Positions 15,904 through 24,287 are shown, numbered from the stretch's first letter. The stretch: DNA of 64,000 nucleotides from Bacteroidota bacterium (GCA_018267365.1 JAFDYQ010000003.1:62001-126000); one strand, 5' to 3'. Notes: generated by a model from the sequence alone, not told the origin. Program-made: numbers and translations.

Positions 15904-16844
15904 TACCACACATCATCTGCTCCTGTAGAAATCATCCTGTCAAACAAATCACTTTCAAAATTCCGCCTGTTCGTCTTATAGCAAAACTCGTCCAAATAGT
16001 TCTGCAAATACTCCTTACCAACCGAATGATGTACTCCTAGTAGTTGCCTTTTACAATTTGCTATCACTGTGTGAACCCAAGGCAAAACTATATGAGCTTC
16101 TTTCTGAGGGACAGTTTTAGGAACATGCACTTTCACCACATCCTTTAACTTTGAATATCCTCTATAATTATCAGATATAACACTTGAATCAGCCTCTAGA
16201 CCTTTCTGAGTTTCATAGTTAATTCCTACATTATTCAATTCATCCATTGTAACCATTTTAAGGAAACCCATAGCACGTTTTTTCTTGTGTGGGTCTTTCT
16301 GATTAATCACTGGTTTAGACTCAACCATAATCAAAACTTTCTGCTTCTTTTGACTACCTCTACCTCTTTTCAAACCTTCCTCTATAGCTTCATCTTCATA
16401 AGTATAAGGCTCAGATAAATTGACAACCTGAAAAAAGGCATCATCCATTTCTACCACTCCATTGAGTTTATACCTATCATCTCTTTTACCCATTGATTTG
16501 CGGATTTTATTCATCATATACCATATAGGTTCATATCTCAGGTGACTTACCTGTTTTTGAACCTCTAGGGCGGATAGGGATTTTTTGGTAGAAGTCATTA
16601 AATGAATCACTTTAAACCATGTCAGAATAGACATTTTGGACTTCTCCATAACAGTGCCAGCTTTGAGATTGGTACGAGAACCACAAATAGCACATTTGAA
16701 CTTTTCGACTGATTCAATCCAGTAGTGTTTTGTTTTACAATTACACTGAGAACAAGTAACACCTTGCTTTAATCTAACTGTTTTGAGGTATGTACGACAA
16801 GACTGTTCAGTTGGGAACCTCTTATCAAAATCGAATAGCTTCAT
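15900..16844 (-). CDS. IS1595-family transposase
   Basis: 314 residues, intact. An N-terminal zinc ribbon has Cys31, Cys34, Cys51 and Cys54 (CSQC and CAIC), as usual for this family. The DDE-like core shows Asp134 in VEMDDAFF, Asp225 in SDNYRGYSKL and Asn263 in WVHTVIANCKRQLLG, so the triad is D-D-N, known for part of IS1595. HHSVGKEYLQNYLDEFCYKTNRR-type sequence ends the catalytic domain. It reads leftward inside the element; its start lies about 160 bp from the right end. Confidence 0.95.
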   Translation of the reverse strand: MKLFDFDKRFPTEQSCRTYLKTVRLKQGVTCSQCNCKTKHYWIESVEKFKCAICGSRTNLKAGTVMEKSKMSILTWFKVIHLMTSTKKSLSALEVQKQVSHLRYEPIWYMMNKIRKSMGKRDDRYKLNGVVEMDDAFFQVVNLSEPYTYEDEAIEEGLKRGRGSQKKQKVLIMVESKPVINQKDPHKKKRAMGFLKMVTMDELNNVGINYETQKGLEADSSVISDNYRGYSKLKDVVKVHVPKTVPQKEAHIVLPWVHTVIANCKRQLLGVHHSVGKEYLQNYLDEFCYKTNRRNFESDLFDRMISTGADDVWY

Positions 16845-16876
16845 ATTGAGATATGCTATTGTTTAAAAGCATAAAT

Positions 16877-16884
16877 CAAAGATA
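16877..16884 (-). promoter_or_regulatory. Probable -7 box of the transposase promoter
   Basis: TATCTTTG on the minus strand is a full TAnnTTTG match, 33 bp before the transposase ATG. No good TTTG/TTG lies at the right distance upstream, so the promoter may be weak. A small palindrome (GCGT-AGTG-ACGC) lies just behind it. Confidence 0.45.
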
Positions 16885-16961
16885 AAGCGTCACTACGCAA
16901 TGTATATGCGCAGAAAATATGTTTTTTAAATAAAAATTATGTAAAATGTTAATATTTTATC

Positions 16962-16992
16962 TTGTCAGTGTAGTGATATGGTATTAACTTTG
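16962..16992 (+). promoter_or_regulatory. Outward-facing promoter at the transposon right end
   Basis: TTG at 16962-16964 read as CTTG, 20 bp, then TAACTTTG at 16985-16992, identical to the -7 box of the TolC operon. The start of transcription would fall near 16998, just before the right inverted repeat, so the RNA runs out of the element into the MBOAT gene. Confidence 0.6.
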
Positions 16993-17003
16993 GAGATATG
17001 ACT

Positions 17004-17027
17004 GGTTCCTATATGCGGATAGTCATT
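17004..17027 (-). repeat. Right terminal inverted repeat
   Basis: Perfect reverse complement of 14560-14583, ending at the right copy of the target duplication. Confidence 0.93.
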
Positions 17028-17035
17028 ATATCTTA
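17028..17035. repeat. Target-site duplication, right copy
   Basis: ATATCTTA, identical to 14552-14559. Joining the flanks at this octamer restores a continuous LOG-MBOAT intergenic region. Confidence 0.92.
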
Positions 17036-17054
17036 TATTCGTCTCCACCTGCGT

Positions 17055-18470
17055 ATGCGTTTTAATTCTACGGACTTTTTGATTTTCTTTCCTGTGGTCA
17101 CCATACTATACTATTGGTTGCCACATAGAGTCAGATGGCTGCTGCTGCTGGTGTCCAGCTGCTTTTTTTACATGATGCTGATGCCCGTATACATTCTTAT
17201 ACTCGGGGCTATCATCCTGACAGATTATACTACAGCTTTTTTTATAGACCGGCATCAGGGCCAGAGACGAAAGTTATATCTATGTATCAGCCTCACGCTC
17301 AATTTGGGTGTACTTTTCTTTTTTAAGTACTACAACTTTTTTGCCTCAGAATCCGATGCACTGCTCGGGTATCTCCGCATTCCTCATCACCCATTGCCCT
17401 TTCTACATCTCTTATTGCCTCTGGGCCTGTCATTTCATACATTTCAGGCTATGAGTTATACCATAGAGGTATACAGGGGGCGGGCCAAGCCCGAAAGACA
17501 TTTGGGTCTGTATGCGCTCTATGTTATGTTTTACCCGCAGCTGGTGGCCGGGCCCATAGAGCGGCCACAAAACATATTGCCCCAGTTTCGTCAGCCCATA
17601 CCATTGAGATATGAAAATCTGATCTCCGGCCTGCGCCTGATGCTATGGGGACTCTTCAAAAAGGTGGTGATCGCAGATCGGATTTCCGGATATGCCAATG
17701 TAATATTTGACGACCCCACCAGATTTCACAACCTCCAGATACTCGTAGGCGTTCTTGCTTTTACGATACAGATATATGCCGATTTTTCTGGTTACACAGA
17801 TGTGGCGCTTGGCGCAGCACGCTGTATGGGTTTCCGGCTCATGATAAATTTCTCACGCCCGTATTTTGCCACTGATATCCGGGCCTTTTGGGGTCGGTGG
17901 CATATATCCCTGTCTACCTGGTTCCGTGATTATGTTTACATACCACTAGGAGGTAGCAGGGGCAGCACGGGGCGTGTTTACATCAATATATTGATCGTTT
18001 TCCTCCTCAGCGGTTTCTGGCATGGTGCCAATCGCACCTTTGTCGCATGGGGCGCGATACATGCATTTTTTTATTTTGTTTTTATAGCCTGGCAGAAACT
18101 GCTGCCATCTGAGCCGGGCAAATGGCGCATTGGACTAGGCTGGTTCTTGACGTTTGGGGCGGTAGCTATAGCCTGGATATTTTTCCGTGCTGATAGTATG
18201 GACAAAGCCTATCTGATGCTGGCCAGAATAGTAGCTTGGGATAGCTCATTTTATACTTTTACACCGCTGGAGTTTTTCAAGACTTTTTCTATCGTGATCA
18301 GCCTGTTGCTATGCGCTTATATGTTTTTTATAGAACACATTTCAGATCCTATGCTTTCATGGTTTGATGATAGGGTAGGAGCAGATACGATATTTTGTTC
18401 GGCCACTTTATTGCTTATCCTCTGCTTTGGTGTATTTCAGGAGCAGCCATTTATATACTTTCAATTTTGA
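17055..18470 (+). CDS. MBOAT family O-acyltransferase (AlgI/DltB type)
   Basis: 471 residues from the ATG at 17055 (MRFNSTDFLIFFPVVTILYY, the normal start of this family). The frame is open back into the transposon (ATG at 16998 and 17013), but those residues come from the element. About ten membrane helices. The signature WGRWHISLSTWFRDYVYIPLGG and the catalytic His in SGFWHGANRTFVAWG are present. AlgI-type proteins take an acyl group, usually acetyl, across the membrane to decorate a polysaccharide. The stop codon overlaps the start of the SGNH-like partner (TGATG). Confidence 0.94.
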   Translation: MRFNSTDFLIFFPVVTILYYWLPHRVRWLLLLVSSCFFYMMLMPVYILILGAIILTDYTTAFFIDRHQGQRRKLYLCISLTLNLGVLFFFKYYNFFASESDALLGYLRIPHHPLPFLHLLLPLGLSFHTFQAMSYTIEVYRGRAKPERHLGLYALYVMFYPQLVAGPIERPQNILPQFRQPIPLRYENLISGLRLMLWGLFKKVVIADRISGYANVIFDDPTRFHNLQILVGVLAFTIQIYADFSGYTDVALGAARCMGFRLMINFSRPYFATDIRAFWGRWHISLSTWFRDYVYIPLGGSRGSTGRVYINILIVFLLSGFWHGANRTFVAWGAIHAFFYFVFIAWQKLLPSEPGKWRIGLGWFLTFGAVAIAWIFFRADSMDKAYLMLARIVAWDSSFYTFTPLEFFKTFSIVISLLLCAYMFFIEHISDPMLSWFDDRVGADTIFCSATLLLILCFGVFQEQPFIYFQF

Positions 18471-19417
18471 TGCGGCAGAGATTTTACATACAGATCATCA
18501 TTGTATTGGCGTTAGCCACCTGTCTGTCCTCCCTTTGTTACTACATCACATGTGCTGGCCTGCGCCATTCTCGGGAGGGAGAGCCCGGCAAAATATCTTT
18601 CATTCTATATGATACCAGCCGTTATGAAGTACTTTTTACTGGCTCATCACGTATCTCCCGAAATATCGATGCAGGATTATTTACTTCGAAAACAGGGCAT
18701 TCTACTTATAATGCAGGTATCGATGGTGCCGGTTTTGCGACCATGGCCTGGCTGACCCGGGAGTTTATAAAATCGCACCATACACCCAGATATATTTTTA
18801 TAAATATAGACCTGTACGCCATGGAGGTGGAATCCGGGTTGTTTTATTACCCTATGTTTTATCCTTATCTGCATGGGGGTGATACTCGTGCACTTGAAGC
18901 CGCAGATAAAAGATTGCGAAGAGGGAAATGGCTACCCTTCTGCGCTATCGCAGATATCGATGACTATCTGAAAGAAGTATCTGTAGATGCTCTTTTCTCG
19001 GGTAATGGTAGTGCGGATAGTATCTTTCACAGGAGTGGCTATGAGCCCATCTACAGCAGCACGTACACTGGCCAGGAAGACAGCATGGTATTGACTTTTG
19101 ATTATGATGTCTCAAATTTTGCCAGGCTGGACAGTTTGTGTGCTGGCTGCAGCGCGGAAGGATGCCAATTATTTTTTTTAATGAGTCCCATCTATGATGC
19201 CCGCGAAATGCAAACGGACAATTCCCGCATTTTCTATGAGTATTTAAGGAATATTGAGGCAAAGTATAATATTGTGGAATTAAATTATTATACCGACAGA
19301 CGGTTTGGTCATGATATGTTCTTCAATCGTACGCATCTCAATAATAAGGGAGCTACGGTATATACAGGGCTATTGGCGGACACTTTTATTGCCTTGACCG
19401 GTTCTAAAATACCGTAA
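18470..19417 (+). CDS. SGNH-like membrane-anchored O-acetyltransferase partner
   Basis: 315 residues from the ATG overlapping the MBOAT stop codon by one base. One N-terminal membrane helix (about 6-28), then a periplasmic domain with VLFTGSSRISRN (nucleophile Ser59 of block I) and a C-terminal FNRTHLNNKGA (His289). In SGNH enzymes and DltD/AlgX-like proteins the last block is usually D-x-x-H; here it reads N-x-x-H, so the Asp may be supplied elsewhere or the enzyme may work with a dyad. It probably passes the acyl group from the MBOAT protein to an exported glycan. Confidence 0.83.
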   Translation: MRQRFYIQIIIVLALATCLSSLCYYITCAGLRHSREGEPGKISFILYDTSRYEVLFTGSSRISRNIDAGLFTSKTGHSTYNAGIDGAGFATMAWLTREFIKSHHTPRYIFINIDLYAMEVESGLFYYPMFYPYLHGGDTRALEAADKRLRRGKWLPFCAIADIDDYLKEVSVDALFSGNGSADSIFHRSGYEPIYSSTYTGQEDSMVLTFDYDVSNFARLDSLCAGCSAEGCQLFFLMSPIYDAREMQTDNSRIFYEYLRNIEAKYNIVELNYYTDRRFGHDMFFNRTHLNNKGATVYTGLLADTFIALTGSKIP

Positions 19418-19498
19418 ATACAGCGAAGCCTTAATCTCATTTGAATATAGGCGTATTTTGGGCCAGACGGATTGGGCTGGTCGCCGCCTTCACTCAGA

Positions 19499-20200
19499 TC
19501 AGTGATCTTCTGTCCAGCCGGTATATGGTACATAGTCTCCGGCTCCGCCTACGTAGCCTGTGGTCCAGAGAGTGTAGTATGCGCCCGTCCGTGCATAAAA
19601 ATTATAGAAGGTACTCACCACAGTAGCGCTGCTGTTTGCTACTTCTATATTTTGCCAGCCGGTATCCATGAGAAGGTACTGAGTAGTAGAAGTAGCAGGG
19701 GAGGTGCCGGCATATCCCAGGTCAGTGGTCAGGTCTGAATGGCCCTGCAGCCTGTAGTGCAGGTTACCGCCATTAGGGCAGAGGTTCACAAATTTTACCG
19801 CCGCCTTATTGCCCGGTATGGATGTTAACTTCACATCGGTCGTCATGTAGGATTTTAAATTAGGGAAGGTATCATAGAGAAACCACGTATAAAATGAATC
19901 CTTGCTGCAAGGCAAAGGTCCGTCCGTAAGTACTGTACCGTGAGCACCATCCCGGATGGTCACTGTCAGGTCTCCTATACGTGGCTGGTCATAGCCTGTA
20001 GGCAAGTAGTAATAAAAATCTGCTACCTGAGGAGCACTGCTTCCCAGCAGGTATAAGTCAGGGTGCTGCTCAGATGGAGATGCACTCACAAACTGGATAT
20101 GCGTCTTATCATTGGGGTTAGAATTTGTCGGGTTAGTGCTGCTCTTGGTGCAAGCCGCCAGAAGTGCTATCGAGGCAGCTGCGATGATGATCTTTTTCAT
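19499..20200 (-). CDS. DUF4397-like lipoprotein
   Basis: 233 residues. Lipobox LLAAC gives Cys17. After a Ser/Thr/Asn-rich linker (TKSSTNPTNSNPNDK) come two immunoglobulin-like beta repeats: HIQFVSASPSEQHPDLYL and AAVKFVNLCPNGGNLHYRL, each the start of a unit, as in DUF4397 proteins. No catalytic motif is seen. A -7-like TATCTTTG lies on the minus strand at 20240-20247. Surface-exposed lipoprotein of unknown role. Confidence 0.8.
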   Translation of the reverse strand: MKKIIIAAASIALLAACTKSSTNPTNSNPNDKTHIQFVSASPSEQHPDLYLLGSSAPQVADFYYYLPTGYDQPRIGDLTVTIRDGAHGTVLTDGPLPCSKDSFYTWFLYDTFPNLKSYMTTDVKLTSIPGNKAAVKFVNLCPNGGNLHYRLQGHSDLTTDLGYAGTSPATSTTQYLLMDTGWQNIEVANSSATVVSTFYNFYARTGAYYTLWTTGYVGGAGDYVPYTGWTEDH

Positions 20201-20348
20201 GATTATGGTAGTTTGATCTTGAATAAAATATTACGGCAGCAAAGATAGCCTCAGGCAGTGCCCGAATGTTTACGGGATGTTCTCTTTTGTGACAAAAGTA
20301 TAAGGGTGGTTCGTCTTAGCGTTTTGATTTTCAGTAAAATGCTGCAGA

Positions 20349-20696
20349 CTAGATCAATGCCGATAGCGCCTTTTCGTCCCAGCCAAGAAATAATTTCCCC
20401 TGGCCCAGATCCCATACCGGACGCTTGATGAGTGATGGATTTCTGATCATCAATGTAGTAGCCTTGACTTTGCTGCTGATACTCGCCTTCTCGACATCTG
20501 TGAGGGCGCGATAAGTCGTACCCTTCGTATTGATGAGTTTGTCGGTAGGGAAGTGCTCCAGCCAAATCTGTAGTGTAGCCTTATCTATACCGGATTCTTT
20601 ATAATTATGAAACTCGTATGGTATTTTCTTTGCTGCCAGCCACTTGAAGGCCTTCTGCATGGTATCACAGTTCTTGATGCCATATATTTTTATCAT
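20349..20696 (-). CDS. ArsC/Spx-like thioredoxin-fold protein (YffB type)
   Basis: 115 residues, the size of YffB/Spx proteins. The start MIKIYGIKNCDTMQKAFKWL carries the single active-site Cys10 with no second Cys in a CxxC, and RPVWDLGQGKLFLGWDEK at the end is typical of YffB. YffB-type proteins are glutathione- or thiol-linked reductases of uncertain substrate; arsenate reductase activity is not implied. Confidence 0.9.
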   Translation of the reverse strand: MIKIYGIKNCDTMQKAFKWLAAKKIPYEFHNYKESGIDKATLQIWLEHFPTDKLINTKGTTYRALTDVEKASISSKVKATTLMIRNPSLIKRPVWDLGQGKLFLGWDEKALSALI

Positions 20697-20753
20697 GTCG
20701 CGAAAGTAAAAAGTATTTTAAGCGCCCGAAATGCTATAACAAGCTGAAAGGTA

Positions 20754-21560
20754 CTAAAGGCTCAGATTGGATCTCCGGCGCAATATCTCCCGGTCTACTA
20801 TACCCGGGGCTAGCTGGGTCATCATGCGGATCACCCTAGCATCAGGGCCCACCATTACCCGTTTTGCCTTACGGCGTATAGCATTAAGTATTATTGTAGC
20901 AGCCCTATCAGAGCTGGTCATTACCAGTTCTTTAAACTTTTCTACGGTCACCTCTTTTTTACCATTATAATGAATGCCATTTGCCACAATATTTGTATCG
21001 ATTCCTCCTGGGTGGATACAGGTCACTGCTACATTGGTGTCGCTTAGCTCCAGCCTGAGTGAATCCGAGAAACCTCGCACTGCAAACTTGCTCACGCAAT
21101 ATGGTATCTGGGTAGGTATACCCATCAGGCCAAATACGCTGGAGGTATTGGCTATCGCTGCCTCGGGGCGCGTCAGGATCACATCGAGAAACGCTCGGGT
21201 GTGATGTATCACTCCCCACAGATTGATATTGATCAGGCGCTCGAAATCCTCCAGCGGTATCTCCATCAGTCTCGCCTCACCTATGGCTATACCTGCGTTA
21301 TTGATCAGTACATCTATGTAGCCATATTTATCCAGTACCTCTTTGGCAAAGGCATAAACCTCGTGCCGGTTGCCTACATCTACTTTGTAGATTTGGCACC
21401 GCCCGGCTCCTATCAGATCGCGCGTACCTGCCAGACCTGATTCATTGATATCCGAGATCAAGACTGTAGCTCCTTCTGCGGCCAGTTGTACAGCCAGTGA
21501 GCGTCCCATGCCTGAGGCGCCGCCTGTAATGACTACTATTTTATCCTTAAAGCTTTTCAT
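20754..21560 (-). CDS. Short-chain dehydrogenase/reductase
   Basis: 268 residues. Cofactor motif TGGASGMGR (12-20), Asp37 after the second strand (LISDINE) which favours NAD over NADP, NNAG (87-90), Ser140/141, and the catalytic Y154-x-x-x-K158 (YCVSK). The C-terminus is extended by a hydrophobic, basic part (KRVMVGPDARVIRMMTQLAPG), as in SDRs that act on lipids or sit on membranes. Substrate unknown. Confidence 0.93.
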   Translation of the reverse strand: MKSFKDKIVVITGGASGMGRSLAVQLAAEGATVLISDINESGLAGTRDLIGAGRCQIYKVDVGNRHEVYAFAKEVLDKYGYIDVLINNAGIAIGEARLMEIPLEDFERLININLWGVIHHTRAFLDVILTRPEAAIANTSSVFGLMGIPTQIPYCVSKFAVRGFSDSLRLELSDTNVAVTCIHPGGIDTNIVANGIHYNGKKEVTVEKFKELVMTSSDRAATIILNAIRRKAKRVMVGPDARVIRMMTQLAPGIVDREILRRRSNLSL

Positions 21561-21594
21561 GGAGTTGATTTGCTTTAAAGATACGAAACCAAGT

Positions 21595-22119
21595 CTAATG
21601 AAGGGCTGGAGTGTAGCAGGCTATCTCTACGGTATTGTAGTCCTTCAGGTTTATATTACGCGCAGTTTTTTGGCTCAGTTTTACTTTGTAGCTGGCACTG
21701 TCAGACGGTGGCATTTTGCCTATCACTACGGCATAGGTTACTTTCCCATTATCCGGATTCGTCACCTTGAGCACTGTACCGATTATTGCATTATTGTAGT
21801 AGGCTATCTGCGCATGCGTACTGCCATCCATGAGTCTGGCCGTGCCGCGATCTGTCACGGCGACCATAGTAGGCGAGGCGCTATGGTCATACAATACAGG
21901 ATACTCTGCTGAGGGATCAAATGCTGTGCGGGCGTTGTAAAATTCCCGGCGCTGTGTGACACGTTCATCCTTCCATCGCATGGGTTCCGAGGGATTGGGG
22001 TAGACGTATTCGGTGGATGCGGACACCAAGTCGGAGGTAGCCTGGTAGGGTGCCGCTTGCGCACAGGCGCCCAGGGCATAAAGGATGGATGAGATGATGG
22101 TTGTAAATATCTTTTTCAT
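21595..22119 (-). CDS. Secreted protein with RlpA-like (DPBB) domain
   Basis: 174 residues with a signal peptide (MKKIFTTIISSILYALGACAQA). The C-terminal 75 residues fit a double-psi beta-barrel of the RlpA type: AYYNNAIIGTVLKVTNPDNGK, then YAVVIGKMPPSDSASYKVKL and LKDYNTVEI. The usual catalytic Asp of lytic RlpA proteins (NDRGPF) is not visible; the matching place reads GKMPPS, so a binding rather than cutting role is likely. It may bind peptidoglycan. The family call is by pattern only. Confidence 0.6.
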   Translation of the reverse strand: MKKIFTTIISSILYALGACAQAAPYQATSDLVSASTEYVYPNPSEPMRWKDERVTQRREFYNARTAFDPSAEYPVLYDHSASPTMVAVTDRGTARLMDGSTHAQIAYYNNAIIGTVLKVTNPDNGKVTYAVVIGKMPPSDSASYKVKLSQKTARNINLKDYNTVEIACYTPALH

Positions 22120-22247
22120 ATGACTCCACTTTAATGGTTAGAACGCCCAATAATATGCCAATCTATGTAGTGTAAATCGCTCCCTGCAGTTTATAATGAT
22201 CAGTCGTAAAATCACCACAAACAGAGAAAAAATGTGGAAAAGTATGG

Positions 22248-23576
22248 CTAAAGAAGGGTGCCCTTGAGCAGCATGGCCGCTATGGTAAAGTAGATGATGA
22301 GGCCTGTCACATCCACGAGCGTAGCTACGAGTGGCGCAGAGGATGTCGCAGGATCTATCCCGACTTTTTTTAGCACTATGGGGATCATGGATCCGGAGAG
22401 CGTACCCCACATTACGATGCCTATAAGTGAGAAAAAAACAGTCGCAGCTACCAGCATATAATGATCAGTATAGTTATACCAATGGAGCTGCTGCCATAGT
22501 ATGATGCGCAGGAAACCTATAGCGCCGAGTATGATGCCCAGTGTGAGCCCTGATAGAATCTCCCGCCGCATCACTATCCACCAGTCCCTTACGGTGATTT
22601 CCTGTAGTGACATAGCGCGTATGATCAGCGTAGCAGCCTGAGAGCCGCTATTGCCTCCGCTGGATATGATCAGCGGAATGAAGAGTGCCAGTACGACAGC
22701 CTTTGATATTTCTATATCAAAATACCCCATGGCTGTAGCAGTAGCCATCTCACCTATAAAAAGGACGATCAGCCACCCTGCGCGCTTGGCTATCAGGGAG
22801 AAAAACGGCGTATTGATATAGGGATAGTCCAAGGCCTCCACACCACCGAATTTCTGGATATTCTTGGTGGTTTGCCGCTCTATCACATCTACTATATCAT
22901 CTATAGTCACTATACCTACCAGTATACCACTCTCTGAGATCACCGGCAGAGCATTGCGGTCGTACTGCTCGAATATCACTACCGCATCATCTTTGGTCAT
23001 GGTGCTGCGCAGGAAGACGAAGTTATAATCCATGAGCTGAGATACCTTAGTATCTTCATCTGCCATGAGAAATACCCCGATCTGTATATCGTCTATCAGC
23101 TTATTCTGATCGTCTACCACATAGATGGTATTCAGCGTTTCGGCCCGTTTGCCGTTCTGCTTGATATTGCGTAGTACCTCACCTACGGTTTGATTTTCCC
23201 GCGCCTGTATGTAGTGCGGCGTCATGATACGGCCCACACTGTCCTGCGGATAGCCCAGCAGAGTCACGGCTACCTTACGCTCTTCGTCATTCAGCAGGCG
23301 GATGATTTTTCGTATCAGCTCATCAGGAAAATTCTCAAACATCTTGGTCCGGTCATCCGGAGTCATAGCGTTGACGATGTCTGATATTTCTTTATTGCCC
23401 AGCTCGCGCAGCACGTGGTGCTGGTCTGACTGGGAGAGGTATGAAAATACGATGGATTTCTGATGGGCCGGCAGGCGGAGAAAGGCAAAAGCTTTTTCTC
23501 TATCGTCCAGCTCGGCGATCTGATATGCAATGTCCGATGGATGCACTGCTACCGGTGTATCTGTCTCCTGTACCAT
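22248..23576 (-). CDS. mgtE: Magnesium transporter MgtE
   Basis: 442 residues, full length. N-terminal superhelical domain (about 12-125), two CBS domains (about 127-250, with VGIVTIDDIVDVI), a connecting helix and five membrane helices. The pore signature PLIISSGGNSGSQAATLIIR and the last-helix DPATSSAPLVATLVDVTGL are present. MgtE is a Mg2+ channel gated by Mg2+ binding to the N and CBS domains. The ATG at 23576 is preceded by a GC-rich hairpin in the leader. Confidence 0.96.
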   Translation of the reverse strand: MVQETDTPVAVHPSDIAYQIAELDDREKAFAFLRLPAHQKSIVFSYLSQSDQHHVLRELGNKEISDIVNAMTPDDRTKMFENFPDELIRKIIRLLNDEERKVAVTLLGYPQDSVGRIMTPHYIQARENQTVGEVLRNIKQNGKRAETLNTIYVVDDQNKLIDDIQIGVFLMADEDTKVSQLMDYNFVFLRSTMTKDDAVVIFEQYDRNALPVISESGILVGIVTIDDIVDVIERQTTKNIQKFGGVEALDYPYINTPFFSLIAKRAGWLIVLFIGEMATATAMGYFDIEISKAVVLALFIPLIISSGGNSGSQAATLIIRAMSLQEITVRDWWIVMRREILSGLTLGIILGAIGFLRIILWQQLHWYNYTDHYMLVAATVFFSLIGIVMWGTLSGSMIPIVLKKVGIDPATSSAPLVATLVDVTGLIIYFTIAAMLLKGTLL

Positions 23577-23617
23577 GTGTCGTCGGGGGCATATCTGATC
23601 AGTTAGTGAATAATAGT

Positions 23618-23631
23618 CCCGCCTCAGCGGG
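23618..23631 (-). promoter_or_regulatory. Small hairpin in the mgtE leader
   Basis: CCCGC-CTCA-GCGGG forms a 5-bp GC stem, just downstream of the predicted start of mgtE transcription. It is far too small for a known Mg2+ riboswitch (M-box or mgtA type). Confidence 0.35.
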
Positions 23632-23635
23632 CGCG

Positions 23636-23666
23636 CAAAATTAAAAAATCCCCTGCAAGGGAGAAA
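23636..23666 (-). promoter_or_regulatory. Probable mgtE promoter
   Basis: On the minus strand TTTC (23666-23663), a 19-bp spacer and TAATTTTG (23643-23636). The -7 box matches fully, the -33 box has one mismatch to TTTG. Confidence 0.5.
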
Positions 23667-23844
23667 CTAATGGAGCAATAAAATGTCTGTAAAAATACAA
23701 TCCGGACTCTTTGGCTAATAGATACGTGCGCTACCTCGCAGTATGGGGCCAGAGGATATCCACAATGTTATTATCGTAGATTTCATTTCTCAGGGATTTA
23801 TTTAATACATTTAGACTTATTAATTGACCATTTAAACCAAGTAC

Positions 23845-24234
23845 ATGGCAACAAAGAAACCAGCAAAGAAGGCAGCTCCGAAAAAGGCTGCTAAGAAGGC
23901 AGCTCCTAAAAAAGCTGTTGCAAAAAAAGCAGCGCCTAAAAAGGCTGCAAAAAAGGCGGCCCCTAAAAAGGCAGCTAAGAAAAGAACTCCAAACCCTTCT
24001 TTCATGAAGCCTATGAACGTAGGCGAGGCGCTGCACGCCGTAGTAGGTAGCAAGCCACTCCCACGCACAGAGGTGACTAAGAAGCTCTGGGAGTATATCA
24101 AGAAGAACAAGCTGCAAGATCCAAAGGAGAAGCGCAACATCAACGCTGACGCAAATCTCCAGAAGGTATTTGGTGGCAAGAAGCAAGTGAGCATGTTTGA
24201 AATGACCAAACTGGTCAACAAGCACCTCAGCTAA
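23845..24234 (+). CDS. SWIB/MDM2-domain protein with histone-H1-like basic tail
   Basis: 129 residues. Residues 1-47 are built from Lys, Ala and Pro in repeats of the KKAAPKKAA type, like the C-terminal tail of histone H1 and of bacterial H1-like nucleoid proteins. A SWIB domain follows (about 54-129): SKPLPRTEVTKKLWEYIKKN, KLQDPKEKRNINAD, LQKVFGGKKQVSMFEM. SWIB domains occur in eukaryotic chromatin factors and in Chlamydia and some Bacteroidota. The likely role is DNA binding or compaction. The gene stands alone, between a gap of 268 bp and a strong terminator. Confidence 0.93.
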   Translation: MATKKPAKKAAPKKAAKKAAPKKAVAKKAAPKKAAKKAAPKKAAKKRTPNPSFMKPMNVGEALHAVVGSKPLPRTEVTKKLWEYIKKNKLQDPKEKRNINADANLQKVFGGKKQVSMFEMTKLVNKHLS

Positions 24235-24249
24235 GCTCCTGAGCTCTTT

Positions 24250-24287
24250 AAAAAAGGCGTTGTCCGTATCCCGGCAGCGCCTTTTTT
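24250..24287 (+). terminator. Rho-independent terminator after the SWIB gene
   Basis: AAAAAAGGCGTTG pairs with CAGCGCCTTTTTT around a 12-nt loop; T run at 24282-24287. Confidence 0.85.

Larger units (their letters stand above)
14560..17027. mobile_element. IS1595-family transposon with passenger genes (2,468 bp)
   Basis: The element is bounded by a perfect 24-bp inverted repeat (14560-14583 and 17004-17027, starting AATGACTATCCGC inward from each end) and flanked by the 8-bp direct repeat ATATCTTA. It contains one transposase of the IS1595 type and four other genes: an XRE regulator, a small lipoprotein, a TM2-domain membrane protein and a coiled-coil protein. Its AT-rich composition contrasts with the flanks. 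It was inserted between the LOG gene and an MBOAT gene, 27 bp before the MBOAT start. Perfect ends and an intact transposase suggest recent arrival and possible activity. Confidence 0.93.

Noticed and set aside
16998..17054. MBOAT gene starting at the ATG at 16998
   Set aside because: These codons come from the transposon end; the family's N-terminus begins at 17055.
23577..23844. Mg2+ riboswitch before mgtE
   Set aside because: Only one 5-bp hairpin lies in the short leader; nothing resembles an M-box.
23731..24225. Long open frames opposite the SWIB gene
   Set aside because: They arise from the Lys/Ala codon repeat read backwards and give low-complexity Phe/Leu/Ala text.
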